Assembly (NCBI RefSeq): GCF_902506535.1
Contig: NZ_LR733825.1
Span: forward strand, 251,206 to 315,205
Length of the DNA stretch: 64,000 bases
Direction of reading: 5' to 3'
From: Pseudomonas sp. 8Z
GTDB taxonomy: Bacteria > Pseudomonadota > Gammaproteobacteria > Pseudomonadales > Pseudomonadaceae
Shown: positions 45,766 through 55,697 of the stretch, one piece after another
How the letters are laid out: every line of letters starts with the position of its first letter
Numbering within the stretch: the stretch's first letter is position 1
Program-made: the position numbers and the translations under genes
The notes under the pieces: generated by a model
Database searches by the model: none
Told to the model about the DNA's origin: nothing
The model's input: the letters and a program-made list of their open reading frames with translations, nothing else

Positions 45766-47004
45766 ATGCTAAAAAGGATCGCCGTAGCTGATCTGCGTAT
45801 CGGCATGTTTATTCAGGAGTTTTGTGGTTCGTGGATGGATCATCCTTTCTGGAAATCCAAGTTTCTTCTCGAATCTGACAAGGATCTGGCGCGAATTCGC
45901 GACAGCGCCATCACTGAATTGTGGATAGATGTTGGCAAAGGCGCGGATGTCGCCGCAGGCGTGCCCTCGGCAACGAGCGCCGAGGCTGAGTGCGAGGCAC
46001 AGGCGCGGCTGATGGCGGCTGTGGCGCCGCCGGTGGTCAAGCGTCTGTCGATGGAGCAGGAGCTGGAGCAGGCGGTCAAGCTTTGCGCGCGCTCCAAGCA
46101 GGCGGTGGTGCAGATGTTCAGCGATGCGCGCATGGGCCAGGCACTGCAGTTCGAGCAGGCCGAAGCGTTGGTCGAGGAAATCTCCCAGTCGGTCATGCGT
46201 CATCCCCAGGCCCTGATCAGCCTGGCGCGGCTCAAGCACGGCGACGAATACACCTATATGCACTCGGTAGCGGTGTGCGCGCTGATGATTGCCCTGGCGC
46301 GTCAGTTGGGCCTGCCCGAGGTTGCCGTGCGTGAGGCGGGGCTGGCCGGCCTGCTGCATGACATCGGCAAGATGGCGGTGCCGCAGGCGCTGCTAGACAA
46401 GCCGGGCAAGCTGACCGACAGCGAGTTCGCCCAGGTGCGCAAGCACCCGGAGGAGGGCAGCAGCATCCTTATCGCCAGCAAGCAGGTCAGCGCTCTGGTG
46501 CTGGATGTGTGCTTGCACCACCACGAAAAGGTCGACGGCAGCGGTTATCCGCATCGTCTGCAGGGCGAGCAGATCAGCCTGTTGGCGAAGATGGGCGCAG
46601 TCTGTGACGTGTATGACGCCGTCACCTCCAATCGGCCTTATAAACAGGGCTGGGACCCCGCTGAGTCGATCCGCAAGATGGCCGAATGGAAGGGGCATTT
46701 CGATGAACAGGTGTTCCAGGCCTTCGTGAAAACAGTCGGCATCTACCCCGTTGGCGCTTTGGTGCGCCTGCAGAGCGGGCGTCTGGCGGTGGTCATGGAG
46801 CAAAATCCCAAGGCGTTGCTGGCGCCCAAGGTCAAGGTGTTCTTCTCGGCCAAATCGAATCTGCCTTTGCCTCAAGCGGTGGTGGATCTGAGCAAGATCA
46901 CCGACCAGGACCGTATCGTTGGTCGCGAGTCGGCGCAGGAGTGGGGGTTCGAGCGGCTCGATGAGCTGTGGACTGGCATGGAACTTGGCGGTCGTGGGCG
47001 TTAG
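45766..47004 (+). CDS. HD-GYP cyclic-di-GMP phosphodiesterase with DUF3391 domain
   Basis: The 412-residue cytoplasmic protein has an N-terminal DUF3391 (about 1-130; LRIGMFIQEFCGSWMDHPFW). An HD-GYP domain follows: HDIGKMAVP for HD, then HHEKVDGSGYPHRL for the HHExxDGxGYP signature. All catalytic residues are present, so it should hydrolyse c-di-GMP and favour motility. It is read alone on the plus strand with AAGG before the ATG. Confidence 0.93.
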   Translation: MLKRIAVADLRIGMFIQEFCGSWMDHPFWKSKFLLESDKDLARIRDSAITELWIDVGKGADVAAGVPSATSAEAECEAQARLMAAVAPPVVKRLSMEQELEQAVKLCARSKQAVVQMFSDARMGQALQFEQAEALVEEISQSVMRHPQALISLARLKHGDEYTYMHSVAVCALMIALARQLGLPEVAVREAGLAGLLHDIGKMAVPQALLDKPGKLTDSEFAQVRKHPEEGSSILIASKQVSALVLDVCLHHHEKVDGSGYPHRLQGEQISLLAKMGAVCDVYDAVTSNRPYKQGWDPAESIRKMAEWKGHFDEQVFQAFVKTVGIYPVGALVRLQSGRLAVVMEQNPKALLAPKVKVFFSAKSNLPLPQAVVDLSKITDQDRIVGRESAQEWGFERLDELWTGMELGGRGR

Positions 47005-47087
47005 CAGCATGTTGTAACGCTTGTGTCGGAACATGGCGAGCGAGGCACAGTCCGAGAGACGGTCAATTCAAAAGAGAGGACCGATCC

Positions 47088-47600
47088 TTGAAATACGCCC
47101 TGCTTCTGCTGGCCGCTGCTGTCAGCCTGCCGACCATGGCCGACGAACCCATCGACCTCTATGGCCGTTACGAGTTGGTCACCCTGCCTGCCTTGGGCAA
47201 GACCCTCAAGGCCAAGATGGACACCGGCGCCATGACCGCCTCACTCTCGGCCACGGATATCGAGCCGTTTCAGCGTGATGGTGAGGACTGGGTGCGCTTC
47301 CGTCTGGCGGTCGATGGCGCCCAGGAAACCCTCTACGAGCACCCGCTGGTGCGTATTGCCGAGATCAAGAAGCGCGCCGAAGAGGCGAGTGAGCCTGGCT
47401 CGCAGGAAGTGGCCTACTCCCAGCGCCCGGTGATCGAAATGCCGGTCTGCCTCGGTGGTGAGACGCGCAATATCGAAGTCAATCTGACTGACCGCCGCAC
47501 CTTCAGTTACCCGCTGCTGATTGGGGCCAGCGCCATGCGTGAGTTCGGCGCAGCGGTTGACCCTTCAGAGCGCTACACGCGCGACCGTCCGCAATGCTGA
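47088..47600 (+). CDS. RimB/retropepsin-like aspartyl protease, periplasmic
   Basis: The 170-residue protein reads from a TTG (GAGGA seven bases upstream) as MKYALLLLAAAVSLPTMADE, a signal peptide. The mature domain has LGKTLKAKMDTGAMTASLSA, the D-T-G motif of the family once called ATP-dependent zinc protease (PF05618), now seen as retropepsin-like. The exported form suggests a cell-wall or periplasmic substrate. It starts 84 bp after the HD-GYP gene. Confidence 0.8.
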   Translation: MKYALLLLAAAVSLPTMADEPIDLYGRYELVTLPALGKTLKAKMDTGAMTASLSATDIEPFQRDGEDWVRFRLAVDGAQETLYEHPLVRIAEIKKRAEEASEPGSQEVAYSQRPVIEMPVCLGGETRNIEVNLTDRRTFSYPLLIGASAMREFGAAVDPSERYTRDRPQC

Positions 47601-47765
47601 GCAAATTGTCGCATTTCGGAAAAGCCTGATGGTAAATGGCCGGTACACTCGCGCTGAGCGCCCCGTCATCCCTTCAACACCTTGAATGGCATTTGTGGGC
47701 CTGTTTTTTGCATTGTGCAAATGACCGCCAGGCCGCTAGGCCCAACAGTTTGCTGAGGTGTCGTG

Positions 47766-49796
47766 ATGACGGGAGTACTCAAGCCGGGTGTACGGCTGTT
47801 CCAGCGTTTCAGTTTTGCGCGAAAATTTCAGTTGGTGTTTCTATTGTTCGCACTGCCTCTGGGTTATGCCCTGTGGGTCATCAGTAGCGATTATCTGGAG
47901 CGCCTGCAGTACATCGATCATGAGCTTGAGGGTGCCCAGGCGCTGCAGCTTATGGCTCAGGTGCAGCAGGAGTTGATTGCTCAGCGTACCTTGCTGGCGC
48001 GCTGGAAGGGCAATGATAAAGAAGCCGAAGGCCTGTTGCGGCAGCGCGAAGGTGAACTCGACAAGGCGCTGCAAGCGGCTGCCGAGCCGCTGCAGAGCAG
48101 CCTGATCAGCGAGCAGGCGCGCCAGCAGTTCCAAGCGCTACAGGGCGAGCGCGATGGTCTGCGTGCCGATGCGATGAAGCGCCAACCGCTGCCCGATTCC
48201 ATGGACCGCTACCAAAAAGCCTTGCTCTACCTCACCGCACTGCGTGAGCAGGTGGCGACCGACAGCTCGCTGATTCTCGATCCGCGCCTCGACACCTATC
48301 TGATGATGGAGCAGATCACTTACGTCATGCCGCGTCTGTTCGAGCAGCTAAGCGCCTTTGCGGCCCAAGGCCATGGCGCGGTGGTCGCACAGCATTTCAC
48401 CCTGCAGAGCCGCGTTCTGATCCGCGACTTGCGGCACAACCTCGACGAGCAGCGCGCACAACTGATCAAGGCGCAAACCACCCTTTCGCGCGAGGCGCCA
48501 AAGGCCATGCGCCAATTGAACGAGCCTTTTGCGGCTGCGCTCAAGGGTTTGGATGATTTCCTCGCGCAGATTGACCGCGATATGTTCGAGGCCAGCCCCA
48601 TGGCGCTCACGCCCGAGCAATTCGTACAGCTCGAAATGGCCCAGGAGGCGCAGTTCCAAACCTTGCAGCAGGCGCTGTACCAGCAGTTCTTTACCAGCTT
48701 GGGCGGTTATCGCAATAAGGCATTGGCACAGATGATCGAAGTGATCGGCGCCTTCAGCCTGCTGACCCTGCTCGCGCTGTACGTGCTCTTGTGTCTCAAT
48801 GCCTCTATTCGTCAGGGCACGCGAACCATCATCGAGGGCGCGCAAGGGCTGCGTGATGGCGACTTGCGTGTGCAGATGAAAGTCGATGGCCGTGATGATC
48901 TGGCCGCCATCGCCCAGGCGCTCAATGCCGCCGTCGGGCAGATGCGCGATTCGCTGCAGGGCGTCAATCATGAAAGTCGCCAGCTCGATAGCACGGTTCA
49001 CCAGCTTGGTGCCCAGGCGCATGAGTCGCTTGGTGCCGTCGAGCAGCAGCAAGCGCAAATGAGCTACATCGCCACCGCCGCCACGCAGATGGCCGCCACC
49101 GCACAGAGCGTGGCGCAAAGCTGCGAGGAGGCGGCGATGGAGGCCCAGCAAACGCGTGAAGTGGCGCTTAGCAGCAACCGGCGCAGCGAGCGCACCAGTG
49201 CCAGCATGCGTCAGCTCAGTGCTCGTCTGGGCGACAGCGCCACCGCGTTGCAGCAGTTGCGTGAACAGACTCAGCAGATCAACCGTGTGGTCGATGTGAT
49301 CAAAGGCATCGCCGAGCAGACCAACCTACTGGCGCTCAATGCCGCCATCGAAGCGGCCCGCGCAGGTGAGGCCGGGCGCGGCTTCGCCGTGGTGGCCGAC
49401 GAAGTGCGTTCGCTGTCCAAACGCACCCAGGAGTCGACCCAGGAAATCGCCCAGACCGTCGACAACCTGCAGCGCGTGGTCGGCCAATCCGTCAGCCTGA
49501 TGGAGGATGCCTGCAACCAGGCTGACGGCGACATCGGCAGCGTATTGGCCATGGGCGACGAGTTGCAGAACATCGTCGACTCGGTGCAGCGTGTCAGCGA
49601 CCGTTTGGCGCAGATCGCCACGGCAGCCGAGCAGCAAGCGGCCACCGCCGATGAGGTCAGCGGCAACATCCAGCAGGTCGATCAGGCCGCAGGCCAACTG
49701 CTTGAGGGTGCCCAGGCGGTCAGTGATGCCGCACAGGATTTGCAGCGTGGCAGTGAAGGATTGGCGCAGAACACCGGGCGTTTCCGCCTGGATTGA
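47766..49796 (+). CDS. Methyl-accepting chemotaxis protein, long periplasmic helical sensor
   Basis: The 676-residue chemoreceptor has TM1 near 22-42 ([20 protein letters not shown]). A ~270-residue periplasmic region is mostly helical (Q/E/R rich), likely a helical-bundle sensor. TM2 ([20 protein letters not shown]) lies near 320, then HAMP and the signalling domain with [20 protein letters not shown]. No C-terminal CheR pentapeptide. The ATG at 47766 follows GAGG. Ligand unknown. Confidence 0.93.
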   Translation: MTGVLKPGVRLFQRFSFARKFQLVFLLFALPLGYALWVISSDYLERLQYIDHELEGAQALQLMAQVQQELIAQRTLLARWKGNDKEAEGLLRQREGELDKALQAAAEPLQSSLISEQARQQFQALQGERDGLRADAMKRQPLPDSMDRYQKALLYLTALREQVATDSSLILDPRLDTYLMMEQITYVMPRLFEQLSAFAAQGHGAVVAQHFTLQSRVLIRDLRHNLDEQRAQLIKAQTTLSREAPKAMRQLNEPFAAALKGLDDFLAQIDRDMFEASPMALTPEQFVQLEMAQEAQFQTLQQALYQQFFTSLGGYRNKALAQMIEVIGAFSLLTLLALYVLLCLNASIRQGTRTIIEGAQGLRDGDLRVQMKVDGRDDLAAIAQALNAAVGQMRDSLQGVNHESRQLDSTVHQLGAQAHESLGAVEQQQAQMSYIATAATQMAATAQSVAQSCEEAAMEAQQTREVALSSNRRSERTSASMRQLSARLGDSATALQQLREQTQQINRVVDVIKGIAEQTNLLALNAAIEAARAGEAGRGFAVVADEVRSLSKRTQESTQEIAQTVDNLQRVVGQSVSLMEDACNQADGDIGSVLAMGDELQNIVDSVQRVSDRLAQIATAAEQQAATADEVSGNIQQVDQAAGQLLEGAQAVSDAAQDLQRGSEGLAQNTGRFRLD

Positions 49797-49851
49797 GTGA
49801 CCCGGTGGTCGAAGTCTGCTAAATAACAGCTAAACCACCGGGAGCCCAGGT

Positions 49852-50289
49852 ATGAAAACGGTCGCCGAAATTCTTCGCAGCAAATCCAACGCGTTTCTCC
49901 ATAGCCTCGATGCTGATGATTCGTTGCTCGACGGCTTGCGCACCATGGCGGAGAAGGGCATCGGCGCCCTGGTGGTGATGTCTGGCGGGCGCCTGGTGGG
50001 GATCGTCAGCGAGCGCGACTATGTGCGCAAAGTAGCCCTGGCCGAGCGCTCCATGCTCAACGCCAAAATCAGTGAAATCATGACCCGCGACGTCATCACC
50101 GTCGGCCCGCGTGACAGCCTGCAACACTGCATGGAACTGATGACCGAACGCCGTCTGCGCCACCTGCCGGTACTGGCCGAGGGAGAACTGATCGGCCTGC
50201 TGTCCATCGGTGACCTGGTCAAGGAAACCATCGCCGAACAGGCCGACCTGATCCGCCAACTGGAACAGTACATTCGCGGCGAACACTGA
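49852..50289 (+). CDS. CBS-domain protein
   Basis: The 145-residue protein is a pair of CBS motifs (Bateman module). The first covers about 8-62 (GIGALVVMSGGRLVGIVSERD); the second covers 75-130 (MTRDVITVGP…RRLRHLPVLAEGELIGLLSI). Such stand-alone proteins bind adenine nucleotides and regulate partners. It is followed by the tandem repeat before creB. Confidence 0.9.
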   Translation: MKTVAEILRSKSNAFLHSLDADDSLLDGLRTMAEKGIGALVVMSGGRLVGIVSERDYVRKVALAERSMLNAKISEIMTRDVITVGPRDSLQHCMELMTERRLRHLPVLAEGELIGLLSIGDLVKETIAEQADLIRQLEQYIRGEH

Positions 50290-50293
50290 TCAG

Positions 50294-50515
50294 CCCCCGT
50301 AGGGCGGGTGCAACCCGCCAACGGCGCCCGGCGGGTTTCACCCGCCCTACGCCCATTGCCTGCCTGACGCCTGATCCCGCCTTTAGCAGCTCCGCCTCGG
50401 TCGCCCCCGTAGGGCGGGTGCAACCCGCCAACGGCGCTCGGCGGGTTTCACCCGGCCTACGTTCCATTGCCTGCTTGACGCCTGATCTCGCCCTCGGCAG
50501 TCTCCTGCCGTCGCC
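50294..50515 (+). repeat. Tandem ~110-bp duplication with GTAGGGCGGG hairpins before creB
   Basis: Two copies with a period of 110 bp (starting near 50294 and 50404) each contain the inverted repeat GTAGGGCGGGTGCAACCCGC / mirrored arm. Each ends with similar ttgcctg-ctgacgcctgat words. The second copy has several changes. They fill the CBS-creB gap. Confidence 0.8.
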
Positions 50516-50534
50516 TCCAGGTGCAGGACGCCCC

Positions 50535-51215
50535 ATGCCGCAGATACTCATAGTCGAAGACGAAGCCGCAATCGCCGATACGCTGGTCTATGCCCTGCAG
50601 GCCGAAGGCTTCGTCACGCACTGGTCGAGCCTCGGTGGCGAAGCGCTAACATTGCTGGAGAACGGCACCTTCGACCTGGCCATTCTCGATGTCGGCCTGC
50701 CCGATATCAGCGGCTTCGAAGTGTGCAAGCGCCTGCGCCGTTTCTCCGAGGTGCCGGTGATTTTCCTCACCGCCCGCAGCGAGGAGATCGACCGTGTGGT
50801 GGGCCTGGAAATCGGCGCCGACGACTACGTGGTCAAACCCTTCAGCCCGCGCGAGGTGGCGGCGCGGGTCAAGGTCATTCTGCGGCGTGTGCTGCCCCGT
50901 GATACTGCAGAGGCCACAGCACCGAGCCTCTTCCAGATCGACGATGCCGCCTTTCGCATCCACTACCACGGCCAGGCGCTGAGCCTGACCCGCCACGAGT
51001 TTCGCCTGTTGCGCACCTTGCTCGGCCAGCCACGCCGGGTCTATTCCCGTGAGCAATTGCTCGATGCCCTCGGCGTGGCCAGCGAAGCCGGCTACGAGCG
51101 CAATATCGACAGCCATATCAAGAGCGTGCGTGCCAAGTTGCGCACCATCGCCCCGAGCGAAGAGCCGATCCAGACCCATCGCGGCCTCGGTTATAGCTAC
51201 GAGCCGGAGAGTTGA
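50535..51215 (+). CDS. creB: Two-component response regulator CreB
   Basis: The 226-residue OmpR-type regulator has a receiver (ILIVEDEAAIADTLVYALQA; Asp in AILDVGLPDISGFE; DDYVVKPF) and a winged-helix output domain (LTRHEFRLLRTLLGQPRRVY). CreBC respond to carbon/cell-wall stress and beta-lactams in Pseudomonas and control creD through cre-tag sites. creC follows after 3 bp. Confidence 0.93.
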   Translation: MPQILIVEDEAAIADTLVYALQAEGFVTHWSSLGGEALTLLENGTFDLAILDVGLPDISGFEVCKRLRRFSEVPVIFLTARSEEIDRVVGLEIGADDYVVKPFSPREVAARVKVILRRVLPRDTAEATAPSLFQIDDAAFRIHYHGQALSLTRHEFRLLRTLLGQPRRVYSREQLLDALGVASEAGYERNIDSHIKSVRAKLRTIAPSEEPIQTHRGLGYSYEPES

Positions 51216-51218
51216 CTC

Positions 51219-52640
51219 ATGCCGCTGGGCGTACGCATCTTCCTCGTCTACTTCCTCTTTGTCGGCTTGTCTGGCTGGTTCGTGCTCAGCACAGTGATGG
51301 ACGAGATTCGCCCCGGCGTGCGCCAGAGCACCGAGGAAACCCTGGTCGACACCGCCAACTTGCTGGCCGAGATCCTGCGTGATCAGGTCAAGGCCGGGAC
51401 GCTTGGCCAGGGCCGCCTGAATGAGGCGCTGGAAGCCTATGGTCGGCGTCAGCCACAGGCGACCATCTGGGGTGTAACCAAGGCCGAGGTCAATCACCGC
51501 ATCTACGTCACTGACGCCAAGGGCATCGTCCTGCTCGACTCCACCGGCCAAGCCATCGGCCAGGACTACTCGCGCTGGAACGACGTGCTGCTGACCCTGC
51601 GCGGCCAGTATGGTGCGCGCTCGACCCGTGAAGACCCGAACGACCCGGATTCCTCGGTGATGTACGTGGCCGCGCCGATCAGGGACGGTGAGCGGATCAT
51701 CGGCGTGGTCTCGGTGGCCAAGCCCAACCGCACCCTGCAGCCCTATATCGAGCGCTCGCAGAATCGCCTGAGCTGGCTCGGCGCCGGGCTGATCGGCCTC
51801 GGTTTGTTGATTGGCGCGGTGCTGTCCTGGTGGCTCAGCGCCGCGCTGGGCAAGCTCACCCGCTACGCCCAGACGGTCAGCGAGGGCCAACGCGCCGAGC
51901 CACCCAGGGTGCGCGGCGGCGAGCTGGGGCAACTGGCGCAGGCGGTCGAGCGTATGCGTACCGAGCTGGAAGGCAAGGCCTACGTCGAACGCTACGTGCA
52001 CACCCTGACCCACGAGCTGAAAAGCCCGCTGGCGGCTATTCGCGGCGCCGCCGAGCTGCTCGACAGCGACATGCCCACCGAGCAACGCCAGCGTTTCGTG
52101 GCCAATATCCAGCAGGAAAGCGCGCGCCTGCAGAACCTGATCGAACGCCTGCTGCACCTGGCCCAGGTGGAACAACGCCAGGGCCTGGAAGAACGCGTGG
52201 CGGTGCCGCTGGCGCCACTGGTGGACGAACTGCTACAAGCGCAGCAGGCGCGTATCACCGCCGCCAATCTGCAGATCGAACAGACGCTGCCGACCGGGCT
52301 GAACCTGCGCGGCGAGCGTTTCTTGCTGCGCCAGGCCCTGGCCAACCTGCTGGATAACGCCCTCGACTTCACCCCGCCCGGCGGACTTATCCGCATCGCC
52401 GCCGAAAGCCAGGGCGAGCGCATCGTCCTGCGCCTGTTCAACCAGGGCGAAGCCATTCCCGACTACGCCCTGGCGCGTTTGACCGAACGCTTCTACTCCC
52501 TCCCGCGCCCCAACGGCGGCCGCAAGAGCACCGGACTGGGCCTGAACTTCGTGCAGGAAGTAGCCGAGCTGCATGGTGGGGAACTGCATATCGGCAATGT
52601 CGAAGGCGGGGTGGAAGTACGCCTGGTCTTGCCCGCCTAG
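51219..52640 (+). CDS. creC: Two-component sensor kinase CreC
   Basis: The 473-residue inner-membrane kinase has TM1 (IFLVYFLFVGLSGWFVLS), a periplasmic CreC-type sensor (TIWGVTKAEVNHRIYVTDAKG) and TM2 near 190-210. HAMP follows, then HisKA YVHTLTHELKSPLAAIRGAA and HATPase motifs (NLLDNALDF, GLGLNFVQE). It pairs with CreB just upstream. Unlike the usual creBCD order, creD lies ~8 kb away. Confidence 0.93.
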   Translation: MPLGVRIFLVYFLFVGLSGWFVLSTVMDEIRPGVRQSTEETLVDTANLLAEILRDQVKAGTLGQGRLNEALEAYGRRQPQATIWGVTKAEVNHRIYVTDAKGIVLLDSTGQAIGQDYSRWNDVLLTLRGQYGARSTREDPNDPDSSVMYVAAPIRDGERIIGVVSVAKPNRTLQPYIERSQNRLSWLGAGLIGLGLLIGAVLSWWLSAALGKLTRYAQTVSEGQRAEPPRVRGGELGQLAQAVERMRTELEGKAYVERYVHTLTHELKSPLAAIRGAAELLDSDMPTEQRQRFVANIQQESARLQNLIERLLHLAQVEQRQGLEERVAVPLAPLVDELLQAQQARITAANLQIEQTLPTGLNLRGERFLLRQALANLLDNALDFTPPGGLIRIAAESQGERIVLRLFNQGEAIPDYALARLTERFYSLPRPNGGRKSTGLGLNFVQEVAELHGGELHIGNVEGGVEVRLVLPA

Positions 52641-52663
52641 ATTGCGCTGCGCGTATCTGCCTT

Positions 52664-52833
52664 TTGTAGGAGCGGCTTTAGCCGCGAAGCTTCTGGCCTG
52701 TTTAGCTGCGTAGGTAGTGCGCAGCTAAACCCATCATCTGTGAGTTTCCGGATTTCGCTGTGCTCTACCCAGGCTATGTGATGCCTTGTGGGAGGGGCTT
52801 TAGCCGCGACTCGCCGCTGAAGCGCCTCCCACA
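52664..52833. repeat. REP-type repeats downstream of creC
   Basis: A half-REP (TTGTAGGAGCGGCTTTAGCC, 52664-52690) is followed at 52787-52833 by a full inverted pair, TGTGGGAGGGGCTTTAGCCG and its mirror ending CGCCTCCCACA. Between them is a word pair of the gcgcagctaaaccc / ggatttcgctgtgctctacc kind that also occurs near 53.6, 54.85 and 55.9 kb. The 440-bp gap 52641-53079 has no gene except the promoter region of the repeat protein. Confidence 0.65.
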
Positions 52834-53079
52834 GTCCGAGCGGTCATCTTGGGAGCGGGTGGACGGCATTCCGTTTCAGCCATGAAGTTCTCAAGCAACC
52901 TCAAAATTCATCCTTGGTACAGAACCCAGTCGTCCAGGCAGGCGAAGTGAGTGCTTGGGTATTGCTTTATATATCGATAAATTTGATTGTTTTGTTTATT
53001 TATTTGCGCTTTTTAATCGATTTAATGCGAGTAGCATAGGTTCCGTAGCCACTTACCAGCCTCATCCAGGAGCCTGATC

Positions 53080-53538
53080 ATGAAAAAGCAAATCCTCGCC
53101 AGCCTTGTTATCGCCGCCCTGTCCACCAGCGCATTCGCTTTGCCGCAGGTGACCGCTCAATCCACCGCTACCCCCGTCGTCGCTGAAGACGGTGCTGACC
53201 ATGTTGGTGCCAACCGTGTCGCTGAAGACGGTTCAGATCGTGTCGGTACTAATCGTGTAGCCGAAGATGGTGCAGATCGCGTCGGTGCTAATCGTGTAGC
53301 TGAAGATGGTGCAGATCGCGTGGGTGCCAACCGTGTAGCTGAAGGTGGTGCTGACCGTGTCGGCGTGAATCGCGTAGCTGAAGGTGGTGCAGACCGCGTC
53401 GGAGCTAATCGTGTAGCCGAAGATGGTGCAGATCGCGTGGGTGCCAATCGTGTCGCTGAAGGCGGTGCTGATCGTGTCGGTGCGAATCGCGTAGCTGCAG
53501 ATGGTGCAGATCGTGTTGGTGTTAACCGCACCGCCTGA
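53080..53538 (+). CDS. Secreted 13-residue tandem-repeat protein, copy 1
   Basis: The 152-residue protein has a signal peptide (MKKQILASLVIAALSTSAFA) and then about nine repeats of a 13-residue unit, RVAEDGADRVGAN. Conserved D-G-A-D-R-V-G-x-N-R and variable E-D/E-G positions are seen. The acidic, glycine-rich and regular unit suggests a solenoid or beta-roll, perhaps ion-binding. AGGAG lies seven bases before the ATG, and a terminator follows. A paralogue at 60190-60687 has the same leader and upstream words. Function unknown to me. Confidence 0.8.
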   Translation: MKKQILASLVIAALSTSAFALPQVTAQSTATPVVAEDGADHVGANRVAEDGSDRVGTNRVAEDGADRVGANRVAEDGADRVGANRVAEGGADRVGVNRVAEGGADRVGANRVAEDGADRVGANRVAEGGADRVGANRVAADGADRVGVNRTA

Positions 53539-53563
53539 TCACCCGGTAATACCCGCTCCGACT

Positions 53564-53596
53564 GAAGGCGCCCGTTTGGGCGCCTTCGTCGTTTTG
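53564..53596 (+). terminator. Terminator of repeat-protein gene copy 1
   Basis: GAAGGCGCCC-gttt-GGGCGCCTTC is followed by GTCGTTTT, 26 bp after the stop. Confidence 0.85.
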
Positions 53597-53830
53597 GCGG
53601 GAAGGCAAAATGTAGGATGGGTAGAGCGCAGCGAAACCCATCGCTTGTGGGTTCTCGGATTTCGCTGCGCTCTATCCAGGCTACTTGCTTTTTAATCCAC
53701 CGTTGGATGTCGCTGTCTGGGCTGTGTGCTGTTGAATATATTTAATATTGCACCCATGAATTGTTCATCTGGCAGCGAATGTTGCATATGGTAATGTCGT
53801 GGCAGTTATTTTTCTGCATTGAGAATATAT

Positions 53831-54781
53831 ATGTGGATGGGCGCTATTTGTGCGTTGGTTGCAGGGATGATGTGGGGGCTGGTATTCGTCGGGCCATTGC
53901 TGTTGCCGGATTATCCGGCAATGCTTATTTCCATCGGGCGTTATCTGGCGTATGGGCTCATTGCGCTGCCTTTGGCTTGGTTTGATCGTGCCGCTTTACT
54001 GAAACTCTCACGCAAAGATTGGCTAGTGGCTGCACTGTTATCGGCTGTCGGGAATTTCATCTATTACTTCTGCCTGGCAAGCTCCATCCAGCGCACAGGT
54101 GGAGCTTTGACCACTATGATTATAGGTACGTTACCTGTAGTTATTGCTGTGTCTGCCAATTTACAGCGGACTGTGCATGCAGCTAGATTGCCTTGGATGA
54201 AACTATTGCCTTCTACAGCAATGATTATCATAGGGGTAATATGCGTAAACCAAGCTGAACTGGAAGGCAGGTTGAGGCTTGAAAGCTTTGATCAATGGAG
54301 TTATGGCCTTGGCGTATTACTGGCCATAGCGGCTGTAGCATGCTGGACGTGGTATCCATTGCGCAATGCAGATTGGCTTAGGGAAAATTCTAGCTGCAGT
54401 GCAAGAACCTGGGCCACTGCGCAGGGCATCGTTACGCTGCCTATGGCTATTATCAGCCTCCTTTGCCTATGGTCATTTTTAGCCATCCAGGATGGTGACT
54501 TTGAAATGCCATTTGGGCCGGAGCCCGGCTATTTCATTCTTGTCATGGTCGTTATGGCTGTATTTTCTTCCTGGTTGGCTACCGTTTGCTGGAATGAAGC
54601 CAGCCGGCGCCTCCCAACTGCATTGGTTGGTCAATTGATCGTGCTGGAAACATTGGCCGCGATGGCCTATCTGTTTATATGGCGCGATGAGTTTCCCGAT
54701 ATTACGACCATATTGGGTATGGTGCTGTTGATTGTTGGGGTTCTAATAGCGCTGAAAAAGAGCCGAGCCTATACGCACTGA
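53831..54781 (+). CDS. DMT-family (EamA) transporter
   Basis: The 316-residue inner-membrane protein has ten predicted helices in two EamA halves, beginning MWMGAICALVAGMMWGLVFV. The first-half end motif is SIQRTGGALTTMIIGTLPVVIAV and the second is RLPTALVGQLIVLETLAAMAY. It likely exports a metabolite or amino acid; the substrate is unknown. The ATG at 53831 is preferred to a TTG four codons upstream. Its base composition is more AT-rich than the core genes, so it may be acquired. Confidence 0.88.
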   Translation: MWMGAICALVAGMMWGLVFVGPLLLPDYPAMLISIGRYLAYGLIALPLAWFDRAALLKLSRKDWLVAALLSAVGNFIYYFCLASSIQRTGGALTTMIIGTLPVVIAVSANLQRTVHAARLPWMKLLPSTAMIIIGVICVNQAELEGRLRLESFDQWSYGLGVLLAIAAVACWTWYPLRNADWLRENSSCSARTWATAQGIVTLPMAIISLLCLWSFLAIQDGDFEMPFGPEPGYFILVMVVMAVFSSWLATVCWNEASRRLPTALVGQLIVLETLAAMAYLFIWRDEFPDITTILGMVLLIVGVLIALKKSRAYTH

Positions 54782-54822
54782 TGGTTGTTGGCGCACTTTA
54801 CCGAAGTGTTCGATATCTAGCG

Positions 54823-54970
54823 CGTAGGAAAGATCGAGCGCTGCGAAACCCGTGATTTAAGTGCTCCAGGGTTTCGCTGTGCTCTACCCAGAAATCGTGG
54901 ACAAGCTTCGCGTTGTCCACCCTACGCCACGATTTACCGTAGGGTGGATGACGCTTTTTTCATCCCCCGT
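54823..54970. repeat. Intergenic repeat cluster (GTAGGGTGGA and gctctaccc words)
   Basis: A word pair, gagcgctgcgaaaccc / gggtttcgctgtgctctacc, is followed by an inverted pair, GGACAAGCTTCGCGTTGTCC. The GTAGGGTGGATGACGCTTTT repeat also seen at 35.28 kb comes next. All three are common spacer families in this window. Confidence 0.6.
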
Positions 54971-54998
54971 TGGGAGTGGTTGTCCGGGCTACTTGCTG

Positions 54999-55697
54999 TT
55001 ACGGCACAATACCCTTTGCAAGATTCTCGTACATTTCCATAAATGCTTCAAAATATGTAATTTCTCTATCTTTTACCGAACCTCCAAATCCCCTTTCAGC
55101 CTTGGCTTCCAAAAGATCGGCCGGTCTGTAGCTTTGTCTTAGTTTGGCTTGCATAAGCATTTTCTTTGCTGTCCCCACAAAGTCGCTTATGCATTTATCA
55201 GATGAATGCGCTGTTCTGTTGCGTATTATTACGGCGTTTTTCAGGAGCTCAATTTTGGGGTGCATTACGTTTTGGAAGGGTTGTCCATGATCAAGAAATA
55301 GCTTCGCTGCATCTATGACGTCGTTAGGTGAGCCAAAGCCTATATAGTTTTTGTATGGATTAAACTTAGGATCACCCATTATGACTTCGTATGAGTGAGT
55401 GATACCTGATGTGGCACCCATTCGGAGAATCGGCTGATAGCCTGAGTCAGTTTTAGCCCCGGCAAGGTAACGAACTAATACCTGCTCTAAGAAATCTTCC
55501 CAGCTAGCAACTACCCCCATGAATGCAAGTTCTACTACCCTTTGCGCATGTTTTACATGGATTCGTGGCGTGCGTGAATTTGGATTAATGGCGGCAACAC
55601 TTTTTATTTTTGTAACGAGGCTTCGTGCCGAATCTATGTCTTTTATAAAGGATTTTTTTAAATGATCTACTTTTGGCGGTCTTCCAGATTTACCCAT
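54999..55697 (-). CDS. HEPN-domain protein (RiboL-PSP-HEPN-like)
   Basis: The 232-residue protein is AT-rich in codon use and has VVELAFMGVVASWEDFLEQV (56-75). At residues 159-164 is RNRTAH, the R-x4-H catalytic motif of HEPN RNases in the context NAVIIRNRTAHSSDKC. This pairing is like the RiboL-PSP-HEPN group. It stands alone with no visible antitoxin and a weak ribosome site. A stress or defence RNase is possible. Confidence 0.65.
   Translation of the reverse strand: MGKSGRPPKVDHLKKSFIKDIDSARSLVTKIKSVAAINPNSRTPRIHVKHAQRVVELAFMGVVASWEDFLEQVLVRYLAGAKTDSGYQPILRMGATSGITHSYEVIMGDPKFNPYKNYIGFGSPNDVIDAAKLFLDHGQPFQNVMHPKIELLKNAVIIRNRTAHSSDKCISDFVGTAKKMLMQAKLRQSYRPADLLEAKAERGFGGSVKDREITYFEAFMEMYENLAKGIVP

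Noticed and set aside
53157..53531. Antisense frames through both tandem-repeat genes (also 60165-60680)
   Set aside because: The 39-bp period keeps the other strand free of stops; the S/A/P/T/R-rich product has no signal peptide or start context.
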